DNA of 64,000 nucleotides from JAJPKK01 sp963807015 (GTDB lineage: Bacteria > Pseudomonadota > Alphaproteobacteria > Rhizobiales > Xanthobacteraceae). Within the stretch, counting starts at the first letter, position 1, and each line of letters starts with the position of its first letter. The notes under the pieces are model-generated. The model worked only from the letters and a program-made list of their open reading frames with translations. It had not been told where the DNA came from and ran no database searches. The stretch covers positions 868,001 through 932,000 of the forward strand of contig CAWEAS010000008.1 in NCBI GenBank assembly GCA_963807015.1. Direction: 5' to 3'. This document shows positions 53,929 to 62,664 of this stretch, in pieces. A program made the position numbers and the translations under genes.

Positions 53929-56111
53929 TGCGCCTGTTGCTGGCCTGCGCGTTCTTCCTGCTGACGGTCGGCGTGCATGCGGCGTGCAGTTCGCCCAGCG
54001 GCGTGGCCGGGCAGCAGGTGTGGGACAGCACCAACTCCCGCATGGATTTCTGCAACGGCTCCAGCTGGGTATCGCTGGAGGGCTCCGACACATCGGCCGG
54101 CTGCGCCACGGCGTATCTGATGACCACCAGCAGCAGCCTGCCGATGTACTGCAGCGAAGGAGGCACCACCCAGCGGATTTACCTGACCAGCGGCACCAGT
54201 TGGACTGTGCCCGGTAACTGGAACTCCACCAGCAACACCATCGAGGTCATCGGCGGCGGGGCGGGCGGCGCCACGCTGTCCGGCGTCAACCAGGGCGCGA
54301 ACGGCGGCGGCGCCGGGGCCTATTCCAAGAACGTCAACATGACGCTGACGCCGGGGGCAACGGTTTATTACCAAATCGGTTCGGGCGGCGCGGCGAATAA
54401 TCCCGGAGGCGACACCTGGCTGAACGCAGCGGCCAACTCGGCGCCGGCCTCCAGCACGAACGGCGTTCTGGCCAAGGGCGGCACCATCACAACCGGCGGG
54501 GCGTCAGCCTCCGGCGTTGGCGGAACCAAATACTCCGGCGGGAACGGCGGGACCGGCATTGCGGTCAACGACAGCGGCGGAGCGGGCGGCGGCGGGGCGG
54601 GCGGGCCGTCCGGCAACGGCGCGAACGGCGCCAACGTGGTGACCACGTCGGCCGGGGGCGGCGGCGGCGGTGGCGCCTCGGGCGGAACGGCGGGCTCCAG
54701 CAACAGCACCAACACGGGCGGTGCCGGCGGTAACGGGCCATTGGGCAGCGGTGGGGGTGGTTCGGGCTCACCCGGCAGCAACGGCGGCGGCGGCGGCGGG
54801 CAGTCCATTACCGGCGGCGGCGGCAGCGGCGGCGCCGGCGGCCCGGGCACCGACTGGGACAGCTCGCACGGCGCCGGCGGAGGTGGCGGCGGGGGCGGCG
54901 GCACGCCGAGCAGTTCTCCGGGCACCGGCGCGGGTGGCGGCCTTTACGGCGGCGGCGGCGGCGGCGGCGCCACGGCCTACAACGGCATTGATGCCGCCGG
55001 CGGCGCGGGTGCGCAGGGGGTTATCGTCATCACATACACACCGGTCCAGCACTGGGTGAAGATGAGTTGCGGCACCGTCATCGGCGGCTGCTCGACCGCC
55101 GGGCAGGTGACCTGGAACGCCACCTCCAGCACCCTGCAATACTGCAACGGCACCAACCAGCTGCAAATGGGCGGCGCCTGCAGTCTTACCCAGCGGATTT
55201 ACCTGACCAGCGGGACCAGTTGGACCGTGCCCAGCGATTGGAAGTCCACCAGCAACACCATCGAGGTCATCGGCGGCGGCGGCGGTGGTGGTAACACTCA
55301 AGCTGGCGGCGGGGGTGGCGGATATTCAAAAATCTCGAACCTTTCGCTGACCCCGGGCGGTAGCGTCACCTACCAGGTCGGCGCCGGCGGCGCCGGTGCT
55401 GTGGCCTCCGGCAGTCCATTGAGCGGCAGCACGGGGGGCGACACCTACTTCAACGGAACCGGCACGACCTGCGCCGCCCAGTCGGTTTGCGCGAAAGCAG
55501 GGGGTGGCGGCATTGTCGGCAGTTCCGGCGGCGCCGGCGGGGCTGCCGCTTCGGGGGTGGGTACGGTCAAGAATTCCGGCGGGACCGGCGGAATTGCAGC
55601 GGTAGTCGGAGGTTCCGGCGGCGGCGGTGCGGGCGGGCCGAACGGTGCCGGCGCCAACGGAGGTTCTACCGGGGCTGGCTTGGGGTCCGGCGGATCGGGC
55701 GGCGGCGGTAACGGCGGCGGCAGCGTCGGTTCGTCAAACACCACCGGTGGTGTCGGCGGCGTGGGCGGCAATAACAGTTCCGGTTCCGGGGGCGGCGCGG
55801 GCGGGGCCTCGGGCGTGAACGGATCGCCGGGCACGAACGGCGGCGGCGGCGGCGGCGGGCAAGGCAACACCGGCGGCTTCCCGGGCATAACCTCCGGCGG
55901 TAACGGCGGTGCGGGCGTGGAATGGGATGCTTCGCACGGTTCCGGCGGCGGTGGTGGCGGCGGCGGCGGCGGCAGCTCGGGCACAGCGGGAGCGGCCGGT
56001 AACGGCGGTCTCTATGGCGGCGGCGGCGGGGCCGGCGGTGTTGTCGGCGCCTCAGCCCAGCCCGGCGGCACCGGCGGCCAGGGCATTATCGTCATCACCT
56101 ATGGGCCGTGA
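53928..56111 (+). CDS. Exported glycine-rich protein with a duplicated module
   Basis: 727 residues with a signal peptide (MRLLLACAFFLLTVGVHA). A module beginning TQRIYLTSGTSWTVP and TSNTIEVIGGG occurs twice (near residues 82 and 420), each followed by about 280 residues that are very rich in Gly, with GGxGG and AGGAGG tracts, closing with GVIVITYTP or GIIVITYGP. Such glycine-rich domains make surface or cell-wall fibres. The two modules are alike at DNA level. It starts in the fibre gene's stop, so it is coupled to it and likely acts at the same surface. Confidence 0.85.
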   Translation: MRLLLACAFFLLTVGVHAACSSPSGVAGQQVWDSTNSRMDFCNGSSWVSLEGSDTSAGCATAYLMTTSSSLPMYCSEGGTTQRIYLTSGTSWTVPGNWNSTSNTIEVIGGGAGGATLSGVNQGANGGGAGAYSKNVNMTLTPGATVYYQIGSGGAANNPGGDTWLNAAANSAPASSTNGVLAKGGTITTGGASASGVGGTKYSGGNGGTGIAVNDSGGAGGGGAGGPSGNGANGANVVTTSAGGGGGGGASGGTAGSSNSTNTGGAGGNGPLGSGGGGSGSPGSNGGGGGGQSITGGGGSGGAGGPGTDWDSSHGAGGGGGGGGGTPSSSPGTGAGGGLYGGGGGGGATAYNGIDAAGGAGAQGVIVITYTPVQHWVKMSCGTVIGGCSTAGQVTWNATSSTLQYCNGTNQLQMGGACSLTQRIYLTSGTSWTVPSDWKSTSNTIEVIGGGGGGGNTQAGGGGGGYSKISNLSLTPGGSVTYQVGAGGAGAVASGSPLSGSTGGDTYFNGTGTTCAAQSVCAKAGGGGIVGSSGGAGGAAASGVGTVKNSGGTGGIAAVVGGSGGGGAGGPNGAGANGGSTGAGLGSGGSGGGGNGGGSVGSSNTTGGVGGVGGNNSSGSGGGAGGASGVNGSPGTNGGGGGGGQGNTGGFPGITSGGNGGAGVEWDASHGSGGGGGGGGGGSSGTAGAAGNGGLYGGGGGAGGVVGASAQPGGTGGQGIIVITYGP

Positions 56112-56166
56112 GGAAATACTAATAATACTGTTTGAGATAATAGGTTTAGCATGTTAGTGGGACAAT

Positions 56167-56349
56167 ATGACTGCAAGGTACGATATTCGACAGGATTCAG
56201 ACGGCTGGGCTATTTACGATATCCGCAACGGTTTGCCCGCTGCGGTCAATGACGTGCTCCAGGTTGGGCTTGCCTTCGAAAACGCCGACGATCTGGCCGA
56301 TCTTTTAAATCTTCTCCGTTCCGAGCAGGCCCTGGCCACCCTGCACTAA
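56167..56349 (+). CDS. Small acidic protein of unknown function
   Basis: 60 residues: RYDIRQDSDGWAIYDI, then VNDVLQVGLAFENADDLADLLNLL. The pattern (a strand pair, then a helix) looks like a short folded domain. It follows the glycine-rich gene by 55 bases on the same strand and may be the last gene of the operon. No known family. Confidence 0.55.
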   Translation: MTARYDIRQDSDGWAIYDIRNGLPAAVNDVLQVGLAFENADDLADLLNLLRSEQALATLH

Positions 56350-56367
56350 CTCGGTTAGCGGCGCTGT

Positions 56368-57762
56368 CTACCCCGCACGGTCTGTTGCGAGCGTCGCCGC
56401 ATGGTGGTTCTTGGAAGGATCGAGTGCAGCGAACGGGATCCGGAGTTCGTATATCAAGCCACCCGGCTCGTAATTCAGCGTGACCTGCCGCCCGAACTTT
56501 TTTACCGAATCGAGCAGGATGGTGGTGCCGAATCCTTTCTGGGTCGGGCCAACCACGGGCGGCCCTCCGGTTTCCTTCCAGAGGAAGACGAACTGCCCAT
56601 CTCCATCAGGGCGCTCAACCCTGCCCTCAATCTCCACGTGACCGGCCGGTGAGGAGAGCGCGCCGTACTTGACTGCGTTTGTTGCCAGCTCATGCACGAT
56701 AAGGGCAAAGTTCTGAGCTGCGGATGCGTTCACGAAAATATCGCATCCGGTGAGGCTCACGTTTTTTGGGAATCCCGCCAGCGACTGGGCGACAATTTCT
56801 TTGAGTGGCGCTCCCTCCCATGCGGCGTTCGCCAACATTGCATAGGCGCGCGCCAAGGCCGCCAACCGGCCGTTGAGGGTTTCCTTTGCTTCCGAAAGGG
56901 TCTGCCCCTCAGCCAGGCTCCTCGATGCGATTGCCTGTATGACCGTAAATAGATTTTGCGAGCGGTGGTACAACTCGTTCGTAAGGAACTGCTGCCGCTC
57001 CTGCGCCTGCTTCCGTTCGGAGATATCGATGACCGTGGCCAGTATGCCCGTCCTGCCGTTCTGAGCGACCGGATTAAGGCCAATCTCAATCGCGAATTCA
57101 CTGCCGTCCTTGCGCTTGCCCCGCAGGTCTCGTCCGACGCCCATGGCGCGGGCTTTGGGATTACGGATGAAAGCCTCACGTAGCGCCCTGTGTGTCTGTC
57201 TTTTTTCAGCAGGCACAAGCAACTCAACTTGCTGGCCTACAAGATCCCGGCGGTCATATCCGAACTGCCTTTCAGTGCTCTTATTGACCAGCTTGATGAC
57301 GCCCTGCTCGTCGATGACCACGATGCCGGTCGGGGCGGATTCGATGAGGACGCGGACGTTCTGCTCCTGCCCCAGGATGCGTTCGATGGCACCGTTAAGT
57401 AACGAGACCAGAATAACATTCACGCCCGCTACCGAAATGAACAGCAGCAGCGAAATTGCTTCCTGCCTACCCAGGTTGAATGTGAATGCGGGCGGGATGA
57501 AGAGAAACCAAGCTGCCACGGCAGCAAGCAATGTAGCTACCACGCCGGGCCAAAACCCGCCTGCGAGCGTGGCGATGATGATGGCGGGATAGTAGGTAAT
57601 GAACGGGACATCCTCCGTGACCTGACCGCCGATGGCCTGCCGGATCAACGTCGCCGCGGCCACCATGCCTGCCGCGACACCGTACGCCGCAATCGGATTG
57701 CGCCGCACGCGGAGCATGCGATCAATCACGCCGTGATTTCTGAGCGCGCTGGAAAACGGCAT
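56368..57762 (-). CDS. Membrane PAS/HWE-family histidine kinase
   Basis: 464 residues. Residues 20-130 contain several membrane segments in the KdpD-like DUF4118 arrangement (FITYYPAIIIATLAGGFWPG). A PAS domain follows (LIESAPTGIVVIDEQGVIKLVN, GRDLRGKRKDGSEFAIEIGL), then an HWE/HisKA_2 phospho-acceptor (ELYHRSQNLFTVIQAI) and an ATPase end with HELATNAVKYGAL and GFGTTILLDSV. It is convergent with the fibre operon and may sense light, redox or another PAS ligand. No response regulator is adjacent. Confidence 0.88.
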   Translation of the reverse strand: MPFSSALRNHGVIDRMLRVRRNPIAAYGVAAGMVAAATLIRQAIGGQVTEDVPFITYYPAIIIATLAGGFWPGVVATLLAAVAAWFLFIPPAFTFNLGRQEAISLLLFISVAGVNVILVSLLNGAIERILGQEQNVRVLIESAPTGIVVIDEQGVIKLVNKSTERQFGYDRRDLVGQQVELLVPAEKRQTHRALREAFIRNPKARAMGVGRDLRGKRKDGSEFAIEIGLNPVAQNGRTGILATVIDISERKQAQERQQFLTNELYHRSQNLFTVIQAIASRSLAEGQTLSEAKETLNGRLAALARAYAMLANAAWEGAPLKEIVAQSLAGFPKNVSLTGCDIFVNASAAQNFALIVHELATNAVKYGALSSPAGHVEIEGRVERPDGDGQFVFLWKETGGPPVVGPTQKGFGTTILLDSVKKFGRQVTLNYEPGGLIYELRIPFAALDPSKNHHAATLATDRAG

Positions 57763-57920
57763 GGAAGCCCCCGAGGCCCATCATAGGTTATGGGTGGAAG
57801 GATTCCAGACCTGCCGGGCGCTGCTTAAGCCGGTTCACCGGGCCGCCCCGGAGCGCGCATGGCGAAATCGCGACCCCTCTTGGAAATGGCAGAGTATTGG
57901 TGCGACCAGCCGCAGGACGG

Positions 57921-58478
57921 CTAGGTACGGGCCAGAAGACGCGAAATCGTTGATTGGCTCACTTCGTAGGACTGCGCGATGGCGAGCACGGATTCCCCGG
58001 CATGTCGCCGGGCAAGTGCAAGCTGCCGCTGATCTGGGGACAGCTTTGGTCGTCGCCCGAACCTGACCCCGTTGGCCCTGGCGTGCTCCCGGCCTGCCGC
58101 GGTGCGGCTCAGAATGTCTTCACGGGTCTTGCGGGCGATGTAGCCCACCAGGGCCACTATCACCTCGCCCAATTCCGTGGTCGTATCGGCCCAGGGCTCG
58201 GCCAGGGACTTATACTTTGCCCCACGTGACGTGATGTCCTGGAGCACGCTGAGCATTTTGAAGGGTCCGCCGCGGGTCAGCCGGTCCAGCGCGGACAGAA
58301 TCACTGTGTCGCCAGCACCGATGATTTTAAGCAGCCGCTTCAATTCGCGGCGATCATCCTTCAGGCCACTTTGTTTCTCGCAAAATATCCGCACACATCC
58401 CGCGGCGCGCAACTGCGCCATCTGGATGTCCAGCTCCTGGCCGGGTGAACTAACCCGTGCATAGCCGTAGGTCGTCAC
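57921..58478 (-). CDS. Serine recombinase (Tn3-type resolvase), right copy
   Basis: 185 residues from GTG 58478, chosen because it begins the YGYARVSSPGQ core; the frame before it is not conserved. It shares long blocks with the left resolvase (ESGLKDDRRELKRLL, GPFKMLSVLQDITSRGA, TTTELGEV, KTREDIL). C-terminal HTH is VLAIAQSYEVSQSTISR. It points toward the left copy, so the fibre operon and the kinase lie between convergent resolvases. Confidence 0.92.
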   Translation of the reverse strand: MTTYGYARVSSPGQELDIQMAQLRAAGCVRIFCEKQSGLKDDRRELKRLLKIIGAGDTVILSALDRLTRGGPFKMLSVLQDITSRGAKYKSLAEPWADTTTELGEVIVALVGYIARKTREDILSRTAAGREHARANGVRFGRRPKLSPDQRQLALARRHAGESVLAIAQSYEVSQSTISRLLART

Positions 58479-58520
58479 GAGTTCAAAATCCTCGGTACGG
58501 CTGAGACAAAGACCGTGCAA

Positions 58521-58686
58521 ATATCCTGACTTTTGCAAGGGCGATTTGGGACTCGGCCTGGGATGACTGAGAATTAGCCAATTTGCTGTGCGGCGCTTGG
58601 GTTTCCGGGCAATACATCAGTTTTAGTTTTCTTTTTCTCCTTGGCATTTATGGGCCATTTTGTGCAGTCCCCGAATATCAGGATAT
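58521..58686. promoter_or_regulatory. Inverted-repeat pair upstream of the right resolvase, possible res site
   Basis: ATATCCTGA (58521-58529) and TCAGGATAT (58678-58686; itself part of the palindrome ATATCAGGATAT at 58675) flank 150 bases that are otherwise AT-rich. The position upstream of a resolvase gene fits a recombination or operator site. It is only a nine-base match, so the call is weak. Confidence 0.35.
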
Positions 58687-58772
58687 CTGACTAGCCTCTC
58701 TCCCGCTCCCAGGCTGCACGTCCGTGCAGCAGCAAATTGCTGCCGACCCTGGACCCCGGCAGGAGAGGATAC

Positions 58773-58988
58773 TTGTGCCCAAAATCAGCGGTCACGGCGG
58801 AGCAACCCGCGCACGTTGACGGTGTTATTCCCGCCCGCTGGCGGAAGATTGCTGTCGGGTGCCTGCTGGGGGCCGTCGTGCTTGCCTACCTCGCCTTCGC
58901 GCTGGTGATTGGATTGTCCGCCACGTGTAAGACGGATTACCCCAGTTTGCGGATAGGCTCGGTCTGCGCAGCGGGCTGTTGCCGTTAG
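58773..58988 (+). CDS. Small single-pass membrane protein
   Basis: 71 residues from TTG 58773, preceded at four bases by GGAGAGG. A charged N-terminus (VIPARWRK) leads into one membrane span (VGCLLGAVVLAYLAFALVIGL), then a short tail with several Cys (ATCKTDY, VCAAGCC). ATG 58737 is an alternative start. Function unknown. Confidence 0.5.
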   Translation: MCPKSAVTAEQPAHVDGVIPARWRKIAVGCLLGAVVLAYLAFALVIGLSATCKTDYPSLRIGSVCAAGCCR

Positions 58989-59012
58989 CAGTCTCGGTTT
59001 GCGGCAGGGTGG

Positions 59013-59879
59013 TCACCCAGCCCCTCCGCGCAGGAATTCCACCGCCTGGCCGGCCTTCGAGGCGGCGGCAAAGATCGCCCGCTTGTCGGCCTTTAGGACC
59101 GCGAGCCAGTGCGCCAGGTATTGTGCATGGTCGGGACGCGGCTCCACCGCGATCCCGAGTTCGCCGCAGAGGAACGCCGCGCCCAGCTCGGCGATCAGCT
59201 CCTCCATCGCATAGGCATCCGAGCCGAACCGTCCGGACAGGTCGCGGTCGCAGCGGTGCTTGGGACCCGTCCAGTGGGTCAGCTCATGAAACAGCGTGCT
59301 GTAGTACGCCTCGCCGGCACTCGACGTAGCCGAGCCCACAAAGGCCTGGCGCCCGGGCATGTGGATTTCATCGAGGGAAGGGACGTAGCAGGCCCTGCTG
59401 CCGCCGCTGAGCACCTTCGCGCCCGTCTGCGCCACGAACCGTTCGGCGCTTTCGACCGGTGACACCGCATCAGCAAGCGGCTCCGGGTGCCAGCCCTCCA
59501 CCTGATCGGCGTTGAACACCGGGGTGGCGCGAGCCAGCAGGCGCGTCTCCGGAGCGGTTTCCTCGCCCTCGTCTGAGGCGACCTCGATCTCCTTGCAGAA
59601 AATCACGTAGGACGCCTTGCAGCCCTTCCGGACCTGGCATTGTTTCTCGGCCCATTGCCGATAGGTGCCCCACAGGTGCGAGCTAAACCCATTGGTTTGC
59701 GCTTCCACCCAGAGCGCCAGCACATTGACGCCACGGTAGGCTTTGCCGGAGGCGATATTAACCGGATGTCGCCCGCCGCTGCCGCGGTGCCAGGGCATGC
59801 GCCACTCGCCCACCCCGGCTTCGATTGCCGCGACAATGCGGTCGGTGATGTGCTGGTGAATGTCGAAATGCTGTTTCAT
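59013..59879 (-). CDS. ArdC-type antirestriction protein
   Basis: 288 residues from ATG 59879 behind a GGGAG motif. The N-terminal ssDNA-binding domain (HQHITDRIVAAIEAG, WHRGSGGRHPVN, YRGVNVLALW) is followed by a zincin-like metallopeptidase domain with HELTHWT and the later glutamate region MEELIAELGAAFLC. ArdC proteins are carried into the recipient during conjugation and protect incoming DNA from restriction. Its presence together with the coupling protein at the right edge indicates a conjugative element. Confidence 0.88.
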   Translation of the reverse strand: MKQHFDIHQHITDRIVAAIEAGVGEWRMPWHRGSGGRHPVNIASGKAYRGVNVLALWVEAQTNGFSSHLWGTYRQWAEKQCQVRKGCKASYVIFCKEIEVASDEGEETAPETRLLARATPVFNADQVEGWHPEPLADAVSPVESAERFVAQTGAKVLSGGSRACYVPSLDEIHMPGRQAFVGSATSSAGEAYYSTLFHELTHWTGPKHRCDRDLSGRFGSDAYAMEELIAELGAAFLCGELGIAVEPRPDHAQYLAHWLAVLKADKRAIFAAASKAGQAVEFLRGGAG

Positions 59880-60220
59880 GTCCGTCTCTCCCTTTGGCGG
59901 CGCGGCCACCACGGCCTTGCCGGCCACCGGACAGGCGGAAAGAAACGGACGCCGCACCCGTCAGGGCGCGGTCACGCGAGGGCTTGTCCCTTGCGGCGGC
60001 CGGGGCTTTCTGCCAGGTCGGCCGAATAAGCAAGGCCGGGATCGCACCGCGGGGGAGACAGATAAAGGCGGCTTCTGGAATGCAGGCCGAGACGATCGGA
60101 TTCGAGGCATGGCACGGAAGCCGATCTTCCGTCGCTGAACGCCAGATAACTAGTCAACGCGCACAGATATATGTATCTTGCGACTAAAGGCGCGGATGCC
60201 AGATAGTTGGGGGGCGGCGT
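59880..60220. other. Gene-free stretch upstream of ardC and the small exported protein
   Basis: Must hold the promoters of the divergent genes at 59879 and 60221. The frames in it are short and lack signals. The GC content falls sharply after about 60100, marking the start of a stretch (60.1-62.6 kb) unlike its neighbours in composition. Confidence 0.4.
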
Positions 60221-60514
60221 ATGGAGAGGCAAATGTGGCGCTTTTTCTCTAACAATTCGATAGCGATAGGGGTATTGCTTTTCGTTGCGAGCTTAAGCTC
60301 GGTGAGCGCCGAGACCCTAAGAGGGCCACCGCCGCGGATCGATACTTGCGGAAAACCCGGTGGTTCCTGCAAGATTGAAATGGCCTTCGTTCCGCCGGGG
60401 TGGTTTTCCGCTATATGCCAGACAAGCAAAGGCTATTGCTGGGTAACGAGCAAAGTCGTGATTGCGCCGATGGCTGCCTGTTCTTGTGGTAGTTACTCTG
60501 GGACCACAAGATAA
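60221..60514 (+). CDS. Small exported Cys-rich protein
   Basis: 97 residues with a signal peptide (cleavage near SSVSA). The mature part has six or so cysteines and ends VPPGWFSAICQTSKGYCWVTS...APMAACSCGSYSG. The same end (PPNGFSAWC...GLCVV...IAPGSLCRC..YAG) appears in the protein encoded at 61346-61603. The two are paralogs, and disulfide-linked. ATG 60233 is an alternative start. Function unknown. Confidence 0.65.
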   Translation: MERQMWRFFSNNSIAIGVLLFVASLSSVSAETLRGPPPRIDTCGKPGGSCKIEMAFVPPGWFSAICQTSKGYCWVTSKVVIAPMAACSCGSYSGTTR

Positions 60515-60545
60515 ATTGCCCAAACAACCGGCGAGGAGCCCAGGA

Positions 60546-60809
60546 ATGCAGGGCGAGATCAATACCGCCGACAATCGAAACAATTCTAGCCGACACCGCA
60601 GATCCCTACCACTTAAGATGGGCTTAGGGATCATCGGGTTGGCGATCGCCTTTATATTGCTCGGGGCCATTATTGGAACGCTCGTAAGCATCCGAACAAC
60701 TGATACTAATGGTCGGCAGAATTTAGAACTCGATGTCGCTCGCGAGCTGTCAAAGCAAGAACTTGGCGCTCATAAAGGCCGAGGGTACCGCCAACACCTC
60801 CCTGCTTAA
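60546..60809 (+). CDS. Membrane protein, first half (probable frameshift with the next frame)
   Basis: 87 residues from ATG 60546 (GAGGAG upstream). A basic N-terminus precedes one membrane span (MGLGIIGLAIAFILLGAIIG). After ELSKQEL the frame loses sense, while the plus-one frame from 60733 continues with ALIKAEGTANTSLLKELIEL. A single extra base near 60755-60775 would join the two into one protein of about 236 residues with three spans. Otherwise these are two overlapping genes. Confidence 0.5.
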   Translation: MQGEINTADNRNNSSRHRRSLPLKMGLGIIGLAIAFILLGAIIGTLVSIRTTDTNGRQNLELDVARELSKQELGAHKGRGYRQHLPA

Positions 60810-61257
60810 GGAATTGATCGAATTGTGTTATTCTGAAATTCGCAGCCAGGGCTTGCTTGCCGATTTCACATCAAGAAGATTGGTCTACGAGCAACAATAT
60901 CGGGCCAATGGAATTCTTCTGTGGATGATTGTCATCATCACATTGTCTGGCGTAGTGCTCGCAGGTCTACAATTGGCTGCCTCTTATAAGCTAGCGGTCA
61001 TTAATCGTGCTCCAAACTTAAGTACTACAGACGAAATAACCCTCAAGAGAGATCAATTGGTTCTAAAGTCATCTGTGACCGGGTTGCTTATTCTATCAGT
61101 ATCATTTGCGTTTTTCTTGGTATTTGTCTTGTATGTCTATCGGATTGAAAGTGCGGTTTCGGATGATGTGCAGCGCCAGCCTTCCGGGCCATTGTTATCG
61201 GGCGGCGTTCTCGGCGCACCTCCTGCGCCGGTGCCCCCTAGCAAGGAACCACAGTAG
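60733..61257 (+). CDS. Membrane protein, second half or overlapping gene
   Basis: 174 residues. A helical charged region (KELIELCYSEIRSQGLLADF) is followed by two spans (LLWMIVIITLSGVVLAGLQL and SVTGLLILSVSFAFFLVFVLYVY) and a Pro-rich tail (GVLGAPPAPVPPSKEP). It overlaps the previous frame by 77 bases in another phase; the lack of a ribosome binding site at 60733 favours one broken gene. Low GC. Confidence 0.55.
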   Translation: MSLASCQSKNLALIKAEGTANTSLLKELIELCYSEIRSQGLLADFTSRRLVYEQQYRANGILLWMIVIITLSGVVLAGLQLAASYKLAVINRAPNLSTTDEITLKRDQLVLKSSVTGLLILSVSFAFFLVFVLYVYRIESAVSDDVQRQPSGPLLSGGVLGAPPAPVPPSKEPQ

Positions 61258-61345
61258 TCCTAGCGGACGCTCGGTGCCGGTCCAGTCGGGACATTTTGAG
61301 GCTGCGTGACCGTAAACATATGCGCAGATGGACTTAAGACCCACA

Positions 61346-61603
61346 CTATACAGTACGGCCAGCATACTGGGTGCAGCGACACAAGGATCCTGGGGCAATC
61401 GGTGCATTGCCTCGGACTACGCATAAGCCTTGCGGCGTGTTGCACCAAGCGGAGAATCCATTTGGCGGAAGGGGCGGCAACACACCGTATCTAAGCGGTG
61501 GTCCGCCGCGGAGGGGGCCAGCGTCCGTGTCTTGACCTTCACCGCTTCCGCTCGCGACAATGTTCAAAATGACGATAACAATCAATGGCAAGACGAGACG
61601 CAT
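61346..61603 (-). CDS. Small exported Cys-rich protein, paralog
   Basis: 85 residues from ATG 61603, which has GGAGGAG at ideal distance. Signal peptide MRLVLPLIVIVILNIVASGS, then PPLPPNGFSAWCNTPQGLCVV and IAPGSLCRCTQYAGRT. Four or five Cys line up with those of the protein at 60221-60514. It runs opposite to its neighbours. Confidence 0.65.
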   Translation of the reverse strand: MRLVLPLIVIVILNIVASGSGEGQDTDAGPLRGGPPLRYGVLPPLPPNGFSAWCNTPQGLCVVRGNAPIAPGSLCRCTQYAGRTV

Positions 61604-61684
61604 GATATCTCCTCCGAGGATGTGGTATGCTTGCGGTGCCCTTGTTTGTAAAGACAGTCTGCGCCTCGAATTGAAGGCAGCAAC

Positions 61685-62425
61685 ATGAGGGGAAGCGGAA
61701 TCGTGAGATTCATCAGAACCGTGCTCCTTCTTCCTGCCATCCTTTATTGGGACCCGGCAGCATCTCAATCGGCGCAATGGATAACGATTAGCAAAGATGC
61801 TCTTGCTTTCCACGAGGAAAAATTCCGCGAGCTGAACATGAAGATGGAGCCGTCGATCGCGAGCGACGCGGAAATTCTGGTTGAACTGGTAGGGCTCCCC
61901 AACATTTCGAAAATAAACGCGCTGCGCGTGCAGATACGTCGAATACTAGGCTTCAATAACGCTGCTGCGCTTGAAGGAGAGGGCTATCGTAGCATCGTAT
62001 ATGATCCAGAGTGGGCTGCCGGCGATACTGCTGGCTTTTATCTCGTACTGGGCCATGAAACCGGACATCACTTTTGCGGTCACTCCGCGAATGATACAAG
62101 GGGCAATCGCGCTGAAGAGGAGTTGCAAGCTGACCAGTTCGGAGGTGCAGCCATCAAAAGGTTTGAAATCTACCATAAACAGAGCTTTTTCGATCAAGTA
62201 GTCGCTGCTGCCATAACTAAGTACCCAGCCAGTGGTTCTTTTTTATATCCGTCACGTGCGCAACGGATCGAAGCGCTCAAGCGCGGGTACATACAGGGGT
62301 CCGGATGCGGCGATTTAGCTCCAGTAGAGCAGAGCGGGTTCACCCCAGCCACGCGATCTAATGGGACATCAACTCCCTGTCGGGTGGTTAAGACAGGGCC
62401 GACCTCCTATGCATGCGACCGCTAA
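61685..62425 (+). CDS. Exported zinc metallopeptidase-like protein
   Basis: 246 residues from ATG 61685, with a likely signal sequence (FIRTVLLLPAILYW). The motif GHETGHHFCGH near residue 122 is an HExxH zinc site, and EEELQADQFGG about 20 residues later supplies the third ligand, as in M48-type peptidases. The C-terminus has several Cys. Located in the same low-GC block as the Cys-rich proteins, which may be its substrates or inhibitors; that is conjecture. Confidence 0.7.
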   Translation: MRGSGIVRFIRTVLLLPAILYWDPAASQSAQWITISKDALAFHEEKFRELNMKMEPSIASDAEILVELVGLPNISKINALRVQIRRILGFNNAAALEGEGYRSIVYDPEWAAGDTAGFYLVLGHETGHHFCGHSANDTRGNRAEEELQADQFGGAAIKRFEIYHKQSFFDQVVAAAITKYPASGSFLYPSRAQRIEALKRGYIQGSGCGDLAPVEQSGFTPATRSNGTSTPCRVVKTGPTSYACDR

Positions 62426-62664
62426 GAAAAAAATGTGGAAACCAGTACAAGACAGAGACGCCATGGACGATGGCCTGTCGCAGTGTATGATCATCTGAGC
62501 TTCTTCATTTTGTTCAGCTTCGACATTTGTCGGACCGCGCTCTGATCGTAAGTAATTGTACAAATAAGGTATCAAAATTTCGACGACAGCGAGCTTAGTG
62601 ATCATTAGCTGCGAATACGTCGATTTAGGTTGACCGCCTCTGCGAGACCCGTGAGTTTTCTCTC

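Noticed and set aside
54368..54925. Proline-rich minus-strand frame across the glycine-rich gene
   Set aside because: Antisense of GGC/GGT repeats always reads as Pro-rich; no start signal or family.
44315..56111. Prophage tail module
   Set aside because: No capsid, portal, terminase, baseplate or tape-measure genes are present, and both large proteins have signal peptides.
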